A stretch of DNA of 64,000 nt, from the NCBI GenBank assembly GCA_964510855.1, contig CAZEDB010000007.1:1-64000 (forward strand). The letters run 5' to 3'. Source of the stretch: UBA8828 sp964510855 (GTDB lineage: Bacteria > Verrucomicrobiota > Verrucomicrobiia > Opitutales > UBA953). A program made the translations under genes and the position numbers. This document shows positions 36,126 through 45,483 of the stretch, piece after piece. The notes beneath the pieces were generated by a model. It searched no databases and had not been told where the DNA came from. It was given only the letters and a program-made list of their open reading frames with translations. Positions within the stretch are counted from its first letter, which is position 1. Each line of letters starts with the position of its first letter.

Positions 36126-36877
36126 GCGCGAAGGTGGGTAGCAAAGAAGGCACGTGCGCCGGCATGGCCACTGCTTGCAAGAATGTCGTCGATACGTCCC
36201 ACCGGGCCCATCCTGTGGGTGTCGGGGTCGAGGTAAACGCAGAAGTCAGCTAAGCGACGAATACTGGCGACTTCATGACTTACTAAAACCACCGCCGTGC
36301 CTAAGACGTCGCGTAAGCGTAAAATTAAATCATCCAGTCGGGCGGCCGTTACAGGGTCGAGTCCAGCGCTCGGTTCATCGAGAAAGAGTACCTCAGGGTC
36401 GAGCGCGAGGGCACGGGCAAGTCCTGCCCGCTTAGCCATTCCTCCGCTCAGTTCGGAGGGTAATTTATCCGCCGCGCCCAGTAGGCCCACTTGAGCGAGT
36501 TTGTGTTCGGCAATCAGACGACACTCACGCGGGCCACACTGACCAAACTCACGCAGGGGTAATTCCACGTTTTCACGTACGGTAAGTGAAGACCAAAGAG
36601 CGGATCCTTGAAAAAGAAAACCTGCCCGCCGAAGTAAACCGTCGCGCTCAGACTCCGTTAACTCGTCCATCGCCCGACCGAATAGCCAAGCCGTACCCGC
36701 TAGGGGCTCAGTTAAGCCTACGAGGGCACGCATCAGGGTGCTTTTACCGCAGCCGCTCGGGCCAACCACGGCAGCTAGTTGACCCGCTTCCACGGCAAAG
36801 GTGATACCCGACATAATCGCCCGTCCTTCATGGCCGACGGCGAGATTCTCACAACGAACTTTAGCCTCAGTCGTCAT
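36122..36877 (-). CDS. mlaF: Phospholipid ABC transporter ATPase (MlaF-like)
   Basis: The ATPase of the Mla-type lipid transporter has 251 residues. Walker A is GPSGCGKSTL, the signature is LSGGMAKRAGLARAL, typical of MlaF, and Walker B is VLFLDEPSAGLDPV. The H-loop is VLVSHEVASI. The start overlaps the mlaE stop by one base (TAATG). Energy from ATP would drive MlaE in the inner membrane. Confidence 0.95.
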   Translation of the reverse strand: MTTEAKVRCENLAVGHEGRAIMSGITFAVEAGQLAAVVGPSGCGKSTLMRALVGLTEPLAGTAWLFGRAMDELTESERDGLLRRAGFLFQGSALWSSLTVRENVELPLREFGQCGPRECRLIAEHKLAQVGLLGAADKLPSELSGGMAKRAGLARALALDPEVLFLDEPSAGLDPVTAARLDDLILRLRDVLGTAVVLVSHEVASIRRLADFCVYLDPDTHRMGPVGRIDDILASSGHAGARAFFATHLRA

Positions 36878-37983
36878 TAGATTTCAAAGAGGTTGAAGAG
36901 GACGGCGAAAATCGCATCGGCAATAACAATGAGTGTAATACCCAAGACCGCTGAGGTAGTGGCAGCTTCACCGACGCCGCGAGCGGTGGGTCGTGCCACG
37001 GCGCCGCGATAACACCCCGCCCAGGCTGCGACCACGGCAAAGGCGTAGGCTTTAATGATTCCCGATAAGAAACTTGAGATCGAGACCGCCTCAATCACTT
37101 GCGTCATGTACTGCTCGACGGCCAGCCCAGCACCCACTGCCACGGTCATGCCGCCAAGGATGCCTGCAGCACTTGCGAAAACTGTTAGTATGGGGAGGAC
37201 GATCATGACCGCGAGAATACGCGGTAGCGCAAGGTACTCGACGGGTCTAAGCCCGAGGGCGCGTAGGGCGTCGGTCTCTTGCGAAACATTCATACTGCCT
37301 AAATGGGAGGCATAGGCCGTCGCCGTACGACCGCAGGCAATAATGCCCGTCATCAACGCGCCCATTTCGCGCGTCATGGCAAGTCCCACTAGATTTGCTA
37401 CGTACGCATCCGCCCCCACCTTTCCGAGTTGAATCAAGGCCACGTAAGCCATGATCACCCCGGTTAAAAATCCTAAGAGCAGAACGATAGGTAAGGCATC
37501 AGGTCCGGCGGTACGAAGTAATTGAGGAAACTCGGACCAGTTGGCTTTGCCTCGCCCGAGAAGCAGACGGCCTGTACCTAAGGCACATTCACCTAGGTGG
37601 GCTAAGGCACGACCCCAGGAACGATTACTCAGCGAGGCCCATTGACCTAATTGTTCCAGAAAAGGGAGACGATCTACTGCGTTACTATCGACGGTTTCTT
37701 CGCTGCGTAATTCTAACCATGCAGTGGCCCGAGCGTTGAGGCCGGTAATCGTCAGTCGGCTTGGTTGCGTGAGGGAGCGTTCCCAACCTTGAATCCAAGC
37801 CGGTAATACGGTGTCAAAGTCGGTGACGCTTTCCGCATCGAGATGAATCACGACCGCCCCGAGATTTTCTGGCCAGGCTGGTAAGGTCTGGGTTCTTAGC
37901 CAAGATCCGGTTAAGGTGACATGGGTCTCCCCAGCATGAACCCGTACCGTAAGGCAGGGAGGGGCTGGGGGGTCTTGAGCCAT
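36877..37983 (-). CDS. mlaE: MlaE-type permease with N-terminal STAS domain
   Basis: The 368-residue inner-membrane permease of the lipid transporter carries an extra N-terminal STAS-like domain of about 110 residues (MlaB-type; VVIHLDAESVTDFDTVLPAW). In E. coli the STAS protein MlaB is a separate subunit. The membrane part has the family segments FLTGVIMAYVALIQLG, MTREMGALMTGIIACGRTA and LRALGLRPVEYLALPR. It is the first gene of the operon. A 117-base space separates it from the divergent lpxR-like gene. Confidence 0.9.
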   Translation of the reverse strand: MAQDPPAPPCLTVRVHAGETHVTLTGSWLRTQTLPAWPENLGAVVIHLDAESVTDFDTVLPAWIQGWERSLTQPSRLTITGLNARATAWLELRSEETVDSNAVDRLPFLEQLGQWASLSNRSWGRALAHLGECALGTGRLLLGRGKANWSEFPQLLRTAGPDALPIVLLLGFLTGVIMAYVALIQLGKVGADAYVANLVGLAMTREMGALMTGIIACGRTATAYASHLGSMNVSQETDALRALGLRPVEYLALPRILAVMIVLPILTVFASAAGILGGMTVAVGAGLAVEQYMTQVIEAVSISSFLSGIIKAYAFAVVAAWAGCYRGAVARPTARGVGEAATTSAVLGITLIVIADAIFAVLFNLFEI

Positions 37984-38100
37984 TGTTTTAAGGGTTAGGG
38001 CAGGGCGGCGTCGCTGTCAAAGCCCCATACTACGAGGGGTAGGTGATTTGGGCTTTTGCTTCTTCCCGTCTCTTTGCTAGGTTGAACCTTCGCTTTTGCC

Positions 38101-39024
38101 ATGGGCATACGTTTTTTACTTCTTTGTCTTTTGGCGGTGGCTGATTGCCCCGCCGAGATGCGTTGGGCGGTGCAGGAGGAAAATGACAAGTTCACCTCTA
38201 ATAATTCCGATCGTTATTATACCCAAGGCTTACGCATTAGTTGGATGAATGAGGCCTTATGGCATGGGTCTATTACTCAGGAAATTAATACGCCTTCTGA
38301 TGGGGGGGTGCCCTCAGGTCCCTTCGAAGGTAAGGATGACTTACCTTATTCCGGCGCCCTCTTTGCTTCGTTGGGTCGTGGCTACTTATTTCCCGAGCGC
38401 CAAGCTATGGCCTCGGTTGAAGTTAAAGTGGGGGTGATAGGTCCGTCGGCGTTAGGTCGTCAGGCTCAAAATGAATTTCACCGGGTGATTGGGAGCTCCG
38501 CTTTAGATTGGGATCGTCAAATGCCCGATGAGCCGGTGGTCAATTTCGACGCGGAAGTCCGTCGGCGGATTGATTTAGACGGTACCGAAAAATCTAACTG
38601 GGATTTACTAGTACGGGCGCGCGGCTCACTGGGTAATCTTCGTTCAGGTCTGAGTCTGGGCGCTCAGTTGCGCTTTGGTGTGCTCGATCAGGGATGGGGT
38701 CACGGATTTATCCGTCAGTCCAATGCCTGGGTGGATCCTGTGACCGCGAATGAGCCAGGCAATCAGGGATGGCATTTCTTCACCGATGCTTCGCTTGAAG
38801 TCATGCCCCATGACTACACCACGAGCGGACCTACCTTTAGCGATTTTGAATTTGAAGCTCCAGTTGAGACCCGACCAATTGTGGCGCAGTTTGCCGTCGG
38901 CATTCTCACCCGTCTCAACCATGCAAGTTTTTCCTTCTCGGTTGCACACCGCACCAAAGAGTTTTCAGGTCAGCAGGGTTCGGGGCATGCTTACGGCTCC
39001 TTCCGTTTTACCTTCAACTTATGA
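38101..39024 (+). CDS. LpxR-like lipid A deacylase
   Basis: LpxR is an outer-membrane beta-barrel enzyme that removes 3'-acyloxyacyl chains from lipid A. The 307-residue protein has a signal peptide (FLLLCLLAVADCPAE). The active-site pair N28/D29 lies in QEENDKF and corresponds to N9/D10 of the mature enzyme if cleavage follows residue 19. Also seen are DRYYTQG, the DLPYSGALF segment and AQNEFHRVIG. The last residues FRFTFNL resemble an outer-membrane C-terminus. It starts a plus-strand operon of four genes joined by 4-base overlaps. The barrel is inferred from family knowledge. Confidence 0.8.
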   Translation: MGIRFLLLCLLAVADCPAEMRWAVQEENDKFTSNNSDRYYTQGLRISWMNEALWHGSITQEINTPSDGGVPSGPFEGKDDLPYSGALFASLGRGYLFPERQAMASVEVKVGVIGPSALGRQAQNEFHRVIGSSALDWDRQMPDEPVVNFDAEVRRRIDLDGTEKSNWDLLVRARGSLGNLRSGLSLGAQLRFGVLDQGWGHGFIRQSNAWVDPVTANEPGNQGWHFFTDASLEVMPHDYTTSGPTFSDFEFEAPVETRPIVAQFAVGILTRLNHASFSFSVAHRTKEFSGQQGSGHAYGSFRFTFNL

Positions 39025-39971
39025 ATGCGGTTGTGAGTCGAGTTGGCGTGATTGATTTAGGCTCCAACTCCCTAAAGCTCTTGGTGGTAGAAGGTCCCAA
39101 CTTAACGCTCTTACGACGTGCCACCGCAGAGGTGCGGCTTTTCCCTGCCCAAGGTAACTTACTTCAATCTCAAGCTATAGCTCAGGCAGTAGAAGCCGTT
39201 CAGGCTCTAGCCATCCAAGCCGGGGAGGCGGGGGCCCGTCGCTTAGTCGTGATTGCTACGAGCGCACTGCGAGAGGCACCTAATCGCCGAGAGTTTATTC
39301 AGCAACTCCGCGAGGTTACCTCGTTACCGCTGACACTCCTTTCGGGGGAAGTTGAAGCGCGCTTAGCTTTAGATGGGATGCGCACCGACCCGGCGATTAA
39401 AGCCCTGCAGGATTTTGTCGGCTTTGATCTCGGTGGGGGTTCACTTGAAATCGGCCGACTCCAAGCCGGTCATTGCGTGCAAGCGCTTAGCTTACCTTTA
39501 GGTGCGGTGCGTTTAAGCCGACTCATCTTGGCCCAACCCAATGGCGTTCTCCGACCCGCTGACTTAGGTGCTCTAAGAGAACATGTCTTAGTCACTTTAG
39601 CCGCGCGTTTGCCCTTGGGATGTGCGCGTGCCTGCCCTTTGGTGGCTTCGGGTGGGGCACTTTCTAACCTGCTTGATTTACAACGTGCTGCGGGGGAGCC
39701 TGAGAACGGTCCGATACTCAGCGTGCTTACGGTCCGTAACTGGCTGGCCCGCTTATCTGCTTTAGACTTAGAGGCCCGTAAAGCCGTTCCTGGGATGGCC
39801 CAGGGCCGTGCTGATATCTTACCTACGGCTTTAGCCACGGTTTCCGCCTTGGCCGAGCATACTGGGGCTGAATCGCTGCAAATCACCCACCATGGCCTTC
39901 GCCATGGCGTGGCCCAACTTTTGCTTTCTGATGCTGCGGACTTGCTAGCTGCCGCACCTGTCCTTTCTTGA
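39021..39971 (+). CDS. Ppx/GppA-family phosphatase (short form)
   Basis: The 316-residue protein carries the Ppx/GppA actin-like ATPase fold: IDLGSNSLKLLV at the phosphate loop, IATSALREAPN, GFDLGGGSLEIG and an adenosine-type motif near the end. It lacks the extra C-terminal HD-type domains of full-length Ppx, as in short family members. Exopolyphosphatase or (p)ppGpp hydrolysis is possible. It overlaps lpxR-like and SCO1-like genes by 4 bases each. Confidence 0.85.
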   Translation: MNAVVSRVGVIDLGSNSLKLLVVEGPNLTLLRRATAEVRLFPAQGNLLQSQAIAQAVEAVQALAIQAGEAGARRLVVIATSALREAPNRREFIQQLREVTSLPLTLLSGEVEARLALDGMRTDPAIKALQDFVGFDLGGGSLEIGRLQAGHCVQALSLPLGAVRLSRLILAQPNGVLRPADLGALREHVLVTLAARLPLGCARACPLVASGGALSNLLDLQRAAGEPENGPILSVLTVRNWLARLSALDLEARKAVPGMAQGRADILPTALATVSALAEHTGAESLQITHHGLRHGVAQLLLSDAADLLAAAPVLS

Positions 39972-40801
39972 GGACTGTGAACCTTATCAGACTTTGCTTA
40001 GGTCTCGCTACGTTCCTCACCGCTCACGCTTTTGAGGGAAAGGTTCTTGGGCCAGATCCGGATGGGTTCTCACTCAAGGTTCATTCAGCTGATCAGACGG
40101 AGCGTAGCTTCCGCGTTGGTCCTGGAGATTATGCGATCGGCTGGGCAGGTCGGCCAGTAAAAGCGGAGGTTGTCGTATCCGACGGTAAGGAACGTCTCGA
40201 AAGAATTTTCCCCAATGATCCCACCGCGGTTGCGACCATTGCGGCTACGGCTGCAGCCTTGCGACGCGATACAGTTGAGCGTGGCCGGCTCGTAGCTCGG
40301 GGAGTCGGTGATAACTTGCCGCCTTTTGCCCTTTGGGATCACGACGGTAATTTAGTCACTACTGCGGACTTAAACGGTAAGCCCACGGTGTTTAATTTTA
40401 TCTTCACGCGCTGTAAAGCTGCCGAGATGTGCCCAGCCTCAACTGCTGCCATGGTTACATTAGGGTCGGTCTTGCGCCAAGAGGGCTTAGGTGAAAAGGT
40501 CCGTCTCGCCACCCTTACGTTTGATCCCGGCCACGACTCTCCTGGGGTTCTGCGTACTTACGGACAGGCCTCAGGGGTGCAGTTGGCACAACACCGTTTT
40601 CTTACGGGCGACCGTGGGATGATGCGCGATTTAATGCGGCAATTTGGCATCGCCGTGCTCGAGCAGGATGGAACCTTGGTCCACAACGCTGCGACTGTGG
40701 TCGTCTCAGCCGAAGGGCGAATCTTGGCACGCCTACCGGGAGCTCGCTTTGAACCTGAAACTCTTTTGCCCGTACTAAGGCGCACGCTTGCGGCTCGATG
40801 A
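39968..40801 (+). CDS. SCO1/SenC-like thioredoxin-fold protein
   Basis: SCO proteins handle copper and disulphides for cytochrome oxidase assembly in the periplasm. The 277-residue protein has a hydrophobic N-terminus and a first domain of about 90 residues that is not SCO-specific. A SCO domain follows with C149 and C155 in FTRCKAAEMCP. This is a Cx5C spacing instead of the common Cx3C. The metal-site histidine lies in GTLVHNAATVVV (about residue 235). The start is TTG at 39968, overlapping the ppx stop (TTGA); a GTG at 39977 is an alternative. It overlaps the next gene by 4 bases. Confidence 0.8.
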   Translation: MRTVNLIRLCLGLATFLTAHAFEGKVLGPDPDGFSLKVHSADQTERSFRVGPGDYAIGWAGRPVKAEVVVSDGKERLERIFPNDPTAVATIAATAAALRRDTVERGRLVARGVGDNLPPFALWDHDGNLVTTADLNGKPTVFNFIFTRCKAAEMCPASTAAMVTLGSVLRQEGLGEKVRLATLTFDPGHDSPGVLRTYGQASGVQLAQHRFLTGDRGMMRDLMRQFGIAVLEQDGTLVHNAATVVVSAEGRILARLPGARFEPETLLPVLRRTLAAR

Positions 40802-41664
40802 AACCCCTCTCCCAAGCGATTAGTTTAACGGTAGGCGCGGCTCTCCTTTACGCGGGTCTACGCAATATGCCGGATACGCATTGTTCTTTTTTACATGCAT
40901 CCCATGAACCTGTAATCATTGAAGGAGCTGAGTTTTGCGGTGAAGATGAAGAAGCTAATTTCTATGATCCTGCGGCGCTCGGCTTTCCCTTTAAATTTGA
41001 GGTGCGCCTTGCGGAGCATCAGCGCGGTGGAGAATTACGGATTTTAGACGAAGCGAAACGTCCGGTCCCCCCGCATCTTTTTGCTATCTCCCACACCCAG
41101 CCGCTCCATTTGCATTTAAAGCAAGGCGACCGTTACTTGCATCTTCATCCGACGGCACAGCCCGATGGTACTTGGACATTTCTGCTCCCTGAGCGCGATG
41201 CCGAGGGTTTCTTATCAGGCCCCATTTCTGCTTACGCAGATTTTGTGCACGCTCGTAGCCTCCGGACCATCCTCGTCTCGGATCACGTCACGGCCCCCAT
41301 TATTACCCCTCCGCCTGTGCTGAAGCCCCCTTCAGTCGTGGCTGCCTGGGTTGACCCTCAACCTCTCCTTGCCGGGCAGTCGGTGATGCTCCGTGTGCGC
41401 TTATCACGCACCACCCAAGGTCACCCCGTGCTTCGGCCGCTGATGGGCGCGCTCGGTCACGCCGTACTTTTTTCTACCGACGGTAAGCCTGGATACGCCC
41501 ACATCCATCCGAGTTTTACCGGACGGGAGCGTACGACCGAGCCTGAGCTCGCCTTCCGACTGCGCCTTCCTCCTGCAGGCGCCTACGACTTTTTTGTCCA
41601 CATCGACGACGAAGGTCAGGAAGTCTATGCCCGCCTGCCTTTAGTCGTGCTGCCCAGCGAATAA
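40798..41664 (+). CDS. His-rich exported two-domain protein (HLHP-type)
   Basis: The 288-residue protein has an N-terminal hydrophobic segment (AISLTVGAALLYAGL) and then two similar beta-rich halves. Each half holds a His cluster: LHLHLKQGDRYLHLHPT and HAVLF with GYAHIHPSF. The pattern resembles exported proteins found near copper-handling genes, but I cannot name a characterised family. Coupling to the SCO1-like gene fits a role in metal or redox work. It ends two bases from the epimerase gene on the other strand. Confidence 0.65.
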   Translation: MKPLSQAISLTVGAALLYAGLRNMPDTHCSFLHASHEPVIIEGAEFCGEDEEANFYDPAALGFPFKFEVRLAEHQRGGELRILDEAKRPVPPHLFAISHTQPLHLHLKQGDRYLHLHPTAQPDGTWTFLLPERDAEGFLSGPISAYADFVHARSLRTILVSDHVTAPIITPPPVLKPPSVVAAWVDPQPLLAGQSVMLRVRLSRTTQGHPVLRPLMGALGHAVLFSTDGKPGYAHIHPSFTGRERTTEPELAFRLRLPPAGAYDFFVHIDDEGQEVYARLPLVVLPSE

Positions 41665-41666
41665 CC

Positions 41667-42587
41667 CTAGGCCTTCCGCCCCTGGAAGTAGCTCACGGTT
41701 GCTTTAAGACCCTCGGCAACCGAGTATGCAGGCTTCCAGCCTGCACCTTGGAGTTTGTCCGATGAGGCCATCGAATGGCGTACATCACCTAAGCGCTCAG
41801 GCTTATGGTCGATAGGGGAAGATGAGCCGGTGAGGCGTAGGACTTCTTGGGCTAATTCGAGCACCGTCATTTTCTTACCATAGCCCACATTGTAGGTGCC
41901 ATGAAGGGATTCATGGGTAGCCGCAAAGACCAAGGCCTCTACAATATCCTTTACGTAGATAAAGTCACGGGTCGCGCCGCCATCGCCAAAGATGGTAATC
42001 GCCTCTCGGTTGAGCGCTTTCTCGATGAAGATGGGGACGGCCGCTGCGTAGGGGGACTTTGGATCCTGCCTTGGACCAAAGACATTAAAGAATCTAAGAC
42101 TGGCGGTCTTTAGGCTGCCTTGGCGTTGAAACATCTCTAAGTAGTATTCCCCGTCCAATTTCGTCACTGCGTAAGGGGATTTGGGCTCAGGGAACATGGT
42201 CTCAACCTTGGGTACGGTGGGGTTATCGCCATAAATGGCCGCTGAAGAAGCCAGCACCACTTTCTTAACTTTTGCCGCCGCGGCAGCTTCTAAGACATGT
42301 AGGGTTCCGGTGGTATTAATCTCCACGCACTCGCGGGGCTTGAGCATGGATTCGGGTACCGAAATCATGGCCGCTAAGTGAAAGACCAAATCAACTCCTT
42401 GGACGGCGCGCTCTAGCGCGGGGCGGTCAAGAATGGACGCTTCAATGAGTTCGACCTTGAGGCCTTCAAGGTTGCGTCGGTGACCGGAGCGGAAGTTATC
42501 AAGTACCACAACTTCTGCCTTACCTTGAAAATACTCGGCAATGTGCGAGCCGATAAAACCCGCTCCCCCTGTAATAAGTACGCGCAT
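41667..42587 (-). CDS. galE: NAD-dependent sugar epimerase (GalE-like)
   Basis: A short-chain dehydrogenase of the extended type, 306 residues. The NAD loop is TGGAGFIGSH; the catalytic residues are the S of SSAAIYG and the YxxxK of PYAVTKLDGEYY. The start at 42587 lies five bases after the kinase stop; an upstream ATG at 42608 would overlap the kinase. UDP-glucose, UDP-GlcNAc or a uronic acid could be the substrate. Its place at the end of the amino-sugar cluster favours UDP-HexNAc. Confidence 0.8.
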   Translation of the reverse strand: MRVLITGGAGFIGSHIAEYFQGKAEVVVLDNFRSGHRRNLEGLKVELIEASILDRPALERAVQGVDLVFHLAAMISVPESMLKPRECVEINTTGTLHVLEAAAAAKVKKVVLASSAAIYGDNPTVPKVETMFPEPKSPYAVTKLDGEYYLEMFQRQGSLKTASLRFFNVFGPRQDPKSPYAAAVPIFIEKALNREAITIFGDGGATRDFIYVKDIVEALVFAATHESLHGTYNVGYGKKMTVLELAQEVLRLTGSSSPIDHKPERLGDVRHSMASSDKLQGAGWKPAYSVAEGLKATVSYFQGRKA

Positions 42588-42591
42588 GGAA

Positions 42592-43707
42592 TTATTTGTT
42601 AGCCGCAACTAAGGCCTGCATCGCAGGGTATTGTTGTTCAATCGACTCCACGAGGCGGAATTGAGTACGGCAGCGGTCAATATTATGCTCCGGACGTTTA
42701 ATCTTAAAGTAGACATCACCCTCCAGCCAGTCGGTGAGGAAGCGTAGGCCAACTTCAAAGGTCATCAACTTGCCACCGAAGGGTAGCATCTCGCGCTCGA
42801 GTGGGGTTAAGACGTTCTTGGCACTGCTCAGGTAACCCTCAACTAAGGCTGCAAACATCGGCAGTTGCATGCCAACCTTAGACAAATCGGCTTCATCTTC
42901 AGCCGCAGGGGAGGTGGAGGTTCGAACTAAATCACCAAAATCATACAACGATGAACCAGGCATGACGGTATCCAAGTCGATCACGCAAATACCTTCTTGG
43001 GTCGTGTTATCGAGCAGCACATTGTTCAACTTGGTATCATTGTGGGTCACACGCTCTGGCAAATCGCCTTTCGCCAGCGCATCAATCACCCGAGAGGCGT
43101 CGGCAGCCCGTGCTAGTACGAAATCAATTTCTCGCTGCACCTTTTGGGCACGTTGGTGCGCATCCGCTTTGAGGGCTTTTTGGAAACGCTCCAACCGTTT
43201 AGGGGTGTGGTGAAAATCAGGAATGGTCTCAACCAGGCGGCCTCCGGGAAGGTCAGCTAAGAGCGCTTGGAAAGCACCAAACGCACGGGCGGCTTCACGG
43301 GCTTGGGCGGCTGAGGTTATCACGTCATGCCCGGTGGCATGCTCCACGAAGACATAACAGCGCCAGCGACTACCCTCCGCATCGGTGTGCCAACCCTTGC
43401 CTGCCTTGGTAGGTATGAGGGTGAGGGCTCGACGCGAGGCATCGGGAGCGTTTGCTTGTAAAAGTTTGTTTTGAGCGTGGGCACACACGCGCTCGACATT
43501 CCGCATCAAACCGTCGGGGTCTTTAAAGATAGTGTGGTTGATGCGTTGCAGTAGGTAGCGTACCGCTTGACCGCCCTGATTCATCGTCAGGCAGTAGGTA
43601 TCATTAATGTGGCCACTGCCGTAGGGTAGGGCAGACACATAATCACCAAAGAGCGCGAAATGGGCAGCGAGGGCCCGGGTGTCGTGATTTTTAGAAGGGG
43701 CAGACAT
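42592..43707 (-). CDS. NahK-like sugar 1-kinase
   Basis: The 371-residue protein is of the aminoglycoside phosphotransferase fold. It resembles N-acetylhexosamine 1-kinase: PYGSGHINDTYCL and LLQRINHTIFKDPDGLMRNV at the N-terminus, the catalytic VTHNDTKLNNVLLD and the metal-binding GICVIDLDTVMPG. This enzyme makes GlcNAc 1-phosphate or GalNAc 1-phosphate. The start at 43707 avoids an overlap with the nucleotidyltransferase gene. Confidence 0.75.
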   Translation of the reverse strand: MSAPSKNHDTRALAAHFALFGDYVSALPYGSGHINDTYCLTMNQGGQAVRYLLQRINHTIFKDPDGLMRNVERVCAHAQNKLLQANAPDASRRALTLIPTKAGKGWHTDAEGSRWRCYVFVEHATGHDVITSAAQAREAARAFGAFQALLADLPGGRLVETIPDFHHTPKRLERFQKALKADAHQRAQKVQREIDFVLARAADASRVIDALAKGDLPERVTHNDTKLNNVLLDNTTQEGICVIDLDTVMPGSSLYDFGDLVRTSTSPAAEDEADLSKVGMQLPMFAALVEGYLSSAKNVLTPLEREMLPFGGKLMTFEVGLRFLTDWLEGDVYFKIKRPEHNIDRCRTQFRLVESIEQQYPAMQALVAANK

Positions 43708-43721
43708 GGAGAGAGAGGCGA

Positions 43722-44630
43722 TTAAGCCCAAAGGTTAGAGGGGTAGTCGCCGCGGCGAACGAGTTCAAGCAGCTTGGCTTGAACCACCGGTTTATCTTCA
43801 CGATAGGTCACGCCAAACCATTCCGAGGTGGTACGGAGAACGCGGCAGCTTACGTGGCCTTCTTTGACGAGTTGGCCGACGGTCATGGGAATATAGCTTT
43901 CACTCTTCATCTCATGTCCGGCTCGTTTCAAGAATTCGAGGAAGACGCGATCGAGGTGATCAAAAAGCCGAGGCGTGAACCCCCACATATTCATGGAAAC
44001 AGGTTCGTCGCCCGTCAGGTCAATCGTCGTCCCATCCTCTCGGGTGTTGCGAGCACCTTGGGGCAGGCGGGCAATCTTGGTCATTTCATCAATATCCGTC
44101 AGCAATCCACTGGCATCGGTTTTGCAAACGCCACGGGCAACGGTACCGTGCTCGGAAAGCGTGTGGCGCAAGGTAAAGCCTACCATGGAAAAGTCTGAGC
44201 CCTTCGCATCCGCTGCAGTCAAAAATTTGGCCAAGTTGACGTAAGAATCACGGCCGTAAAAGTCATCGGCGTTGATGACCGCAAAGTTTTCTTTCACGAC
44301 CTCTTTGGCGCATAAGATGGCATGGGTTGTGCCCCAAGGTTTATCACGACCTGCAGGTACGGACCAACCTGCGGGAAGTTTATCGAGGGTTTGGAAGGCA
44401 AAGTCGACGGGTACGCGATTGGCAAACTTGGCGGCTACTTTCTCGCGAAAGTCCTGTTCGAAGTCCGGGCGGATAATAAAGACCACTTTGCCAAAGCCAG
44501 CGCGTAGCGCATCGAAAACTGAGTAATCCAGGATGGTCTCGCCCGAAGGCCCCATCGGGTCGATTTGCTTCAGCCCGCCGTAACGCGAGCCCATACCGGC
44601 GGCGAGGACAAGAAGGGTAGGGGCAGGCAT
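43722..44630 (-). CDS. Sugar 1-phosphate nucleotidyltransferase
   Basis: The 302-residue protein has a Rossmann-type nucleotidyltransferase domain with VLAAGMGSRYGGLKQ at the N-terminus and the metal-binding NADDFYG. It could activate hexosamine 1-phosphate to UDP-HexNAc, directly following the NahK-like kinase. The nucleotide and sugar specificity are not shown by the motifs. It lies two bases downstream of the PIG-L gene. Confidence 0.75.
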   Translation of the reverse strand: MPAPTLLVLAAGMGSRYGGLKQIDPMGPSGETILDYSVFDALRAGFGKVVFIIRPDFEQDFREKVAAKFANRVPVDFAFQTLDKLPAGWSVPAGRDKPWGTTHAILCAKEVVKENFAVINADDFYGRDSYVNLAKFLTAADAKGSDFSMVGFTLRHTLSEHGTVARGVCKTDASGLLTDIDEMTKIARLPQGARNTREDGTTIDLTGDEPVSMNMWGFTPRLFDHLDRVFLEFLKRAGHEMKSESYIPMTVGQLVKEGHVSCRVLRTTSEWFGVTYREDKPVVQAKLLELVRRGDYPSNLWA

Positions 44631-44632
44631 AA

Positions 44633-45478
44633 TTAAAGGGACTTGCGAAGGGTTGCCGAGATGTCGGCCTTGAGTCGGTCAACGAAGCCTAAGGTATAGG
44701 TCTCGATATCCAATGAGGCGTCTTGGACTAGTGGGGTTAAGTCCATCGCCCATTGCAGGTGAGTCTCGGTATCCGAGGTATAAGCGTCGAAGAACGTCGC
44801 GTTAGAGAGTCGACGACCCATGACCGCTAAGTCGTAACGCTTGCCGCCTGCAATCTGTGTCGCGAAGACACCATTAAGGGCGGCAGCTAAGTCCAAACGG
44901 GATGAAACCGGCATGACTTGCTTGTCGGCATCGAGCAGCCAGTCGAGACTGCGCCAGACTTCACAACCCAAGACCCGTTTAGGTCGGTCGGCTAAAGGTA
45001 GCGACCGCATGGCTTCAATGGCTCGTAAGGTCACGCCTACGTGAGTATGATGCTTGTCAGCGGGGTTGTGCAGGTAAACGACTTCAGGCTTGGTCAGGGC
45101 TAAGATGGTGCGGAGGTCGTCGCGGGTCGCGGTCGTCTTAGCATCCCGGACATCTTTGCTAGGGAAGCCCAGTTGCGCTATGAAACTGTAGTCTCCCATT
45201 TGCGCGGCACGGCGCTGTTCTTGTACGCGCTCGGCAGCGACTTGTTCGTCGGTCCAGTCTTTGTAGACGCCAGCGCGGGAGCTGCCCTTACCATCGGTGA
45301 CAATCACGCCCCCAAACCACTTATCTTTCTGTTGATAGCAGGTAACGATACCGTGGTAGGCCATGAACTCCAAATCATCCTGGTGTGCTCCGATACCTAA
45401 ATGCGTTGTCCGTGCGATCGCCTCGGGCAAAGCCTTGTTATCGGGGATTAAGAGATCAGCCTTAGGGTTGAGCTTCAT
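44633..45478 (-). CDS. PIG-L family N-acetyl-sugar deacetylase
   Basis: A PIG-L/LmbE zinc-dependent amidase with the zinc motif GIGAHQDDLEF and the downstream HHTHVGV. At least 281 residues are visible. The N-terminus is uncertain. The 100-N gap at 45484-45583 lies just before the first ATG seen (45478), and a more distal ATG (45609) opens into the gap with MTLTPEQEA. The gene may therefore start at 45609 and contain the gap. It could remove the acetyl group of GlcNAc or its phosphate. Confidence 0.75.
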   Translation of the reverse strand: MKLNPKADLLIPDNKALPEAIARTTHLGIGAHQDDLEFMAYHGIVTCYQQKDKWFGGVIVTDGKGSSRAGVYKDWTDEQVAAERVQEQRRAAQMGDYSFIAQLGFPSKDVRDAKTTATRDDLRTILALTKPEVVYLHNPADKHHTHVGVTLRAIEAMRSLPLADRPKRVLGCEVWRSLDWLLDADKQVMPVSSRLDLAAALNGVFATQIAGGKRYDLAVMGRRLSNATFFDAYTSDTETHLQWAMDLTPLVQDASLDIETYTLGFVDRLKADISATLRKSL

Positions 45479-45483
45479 GACAC

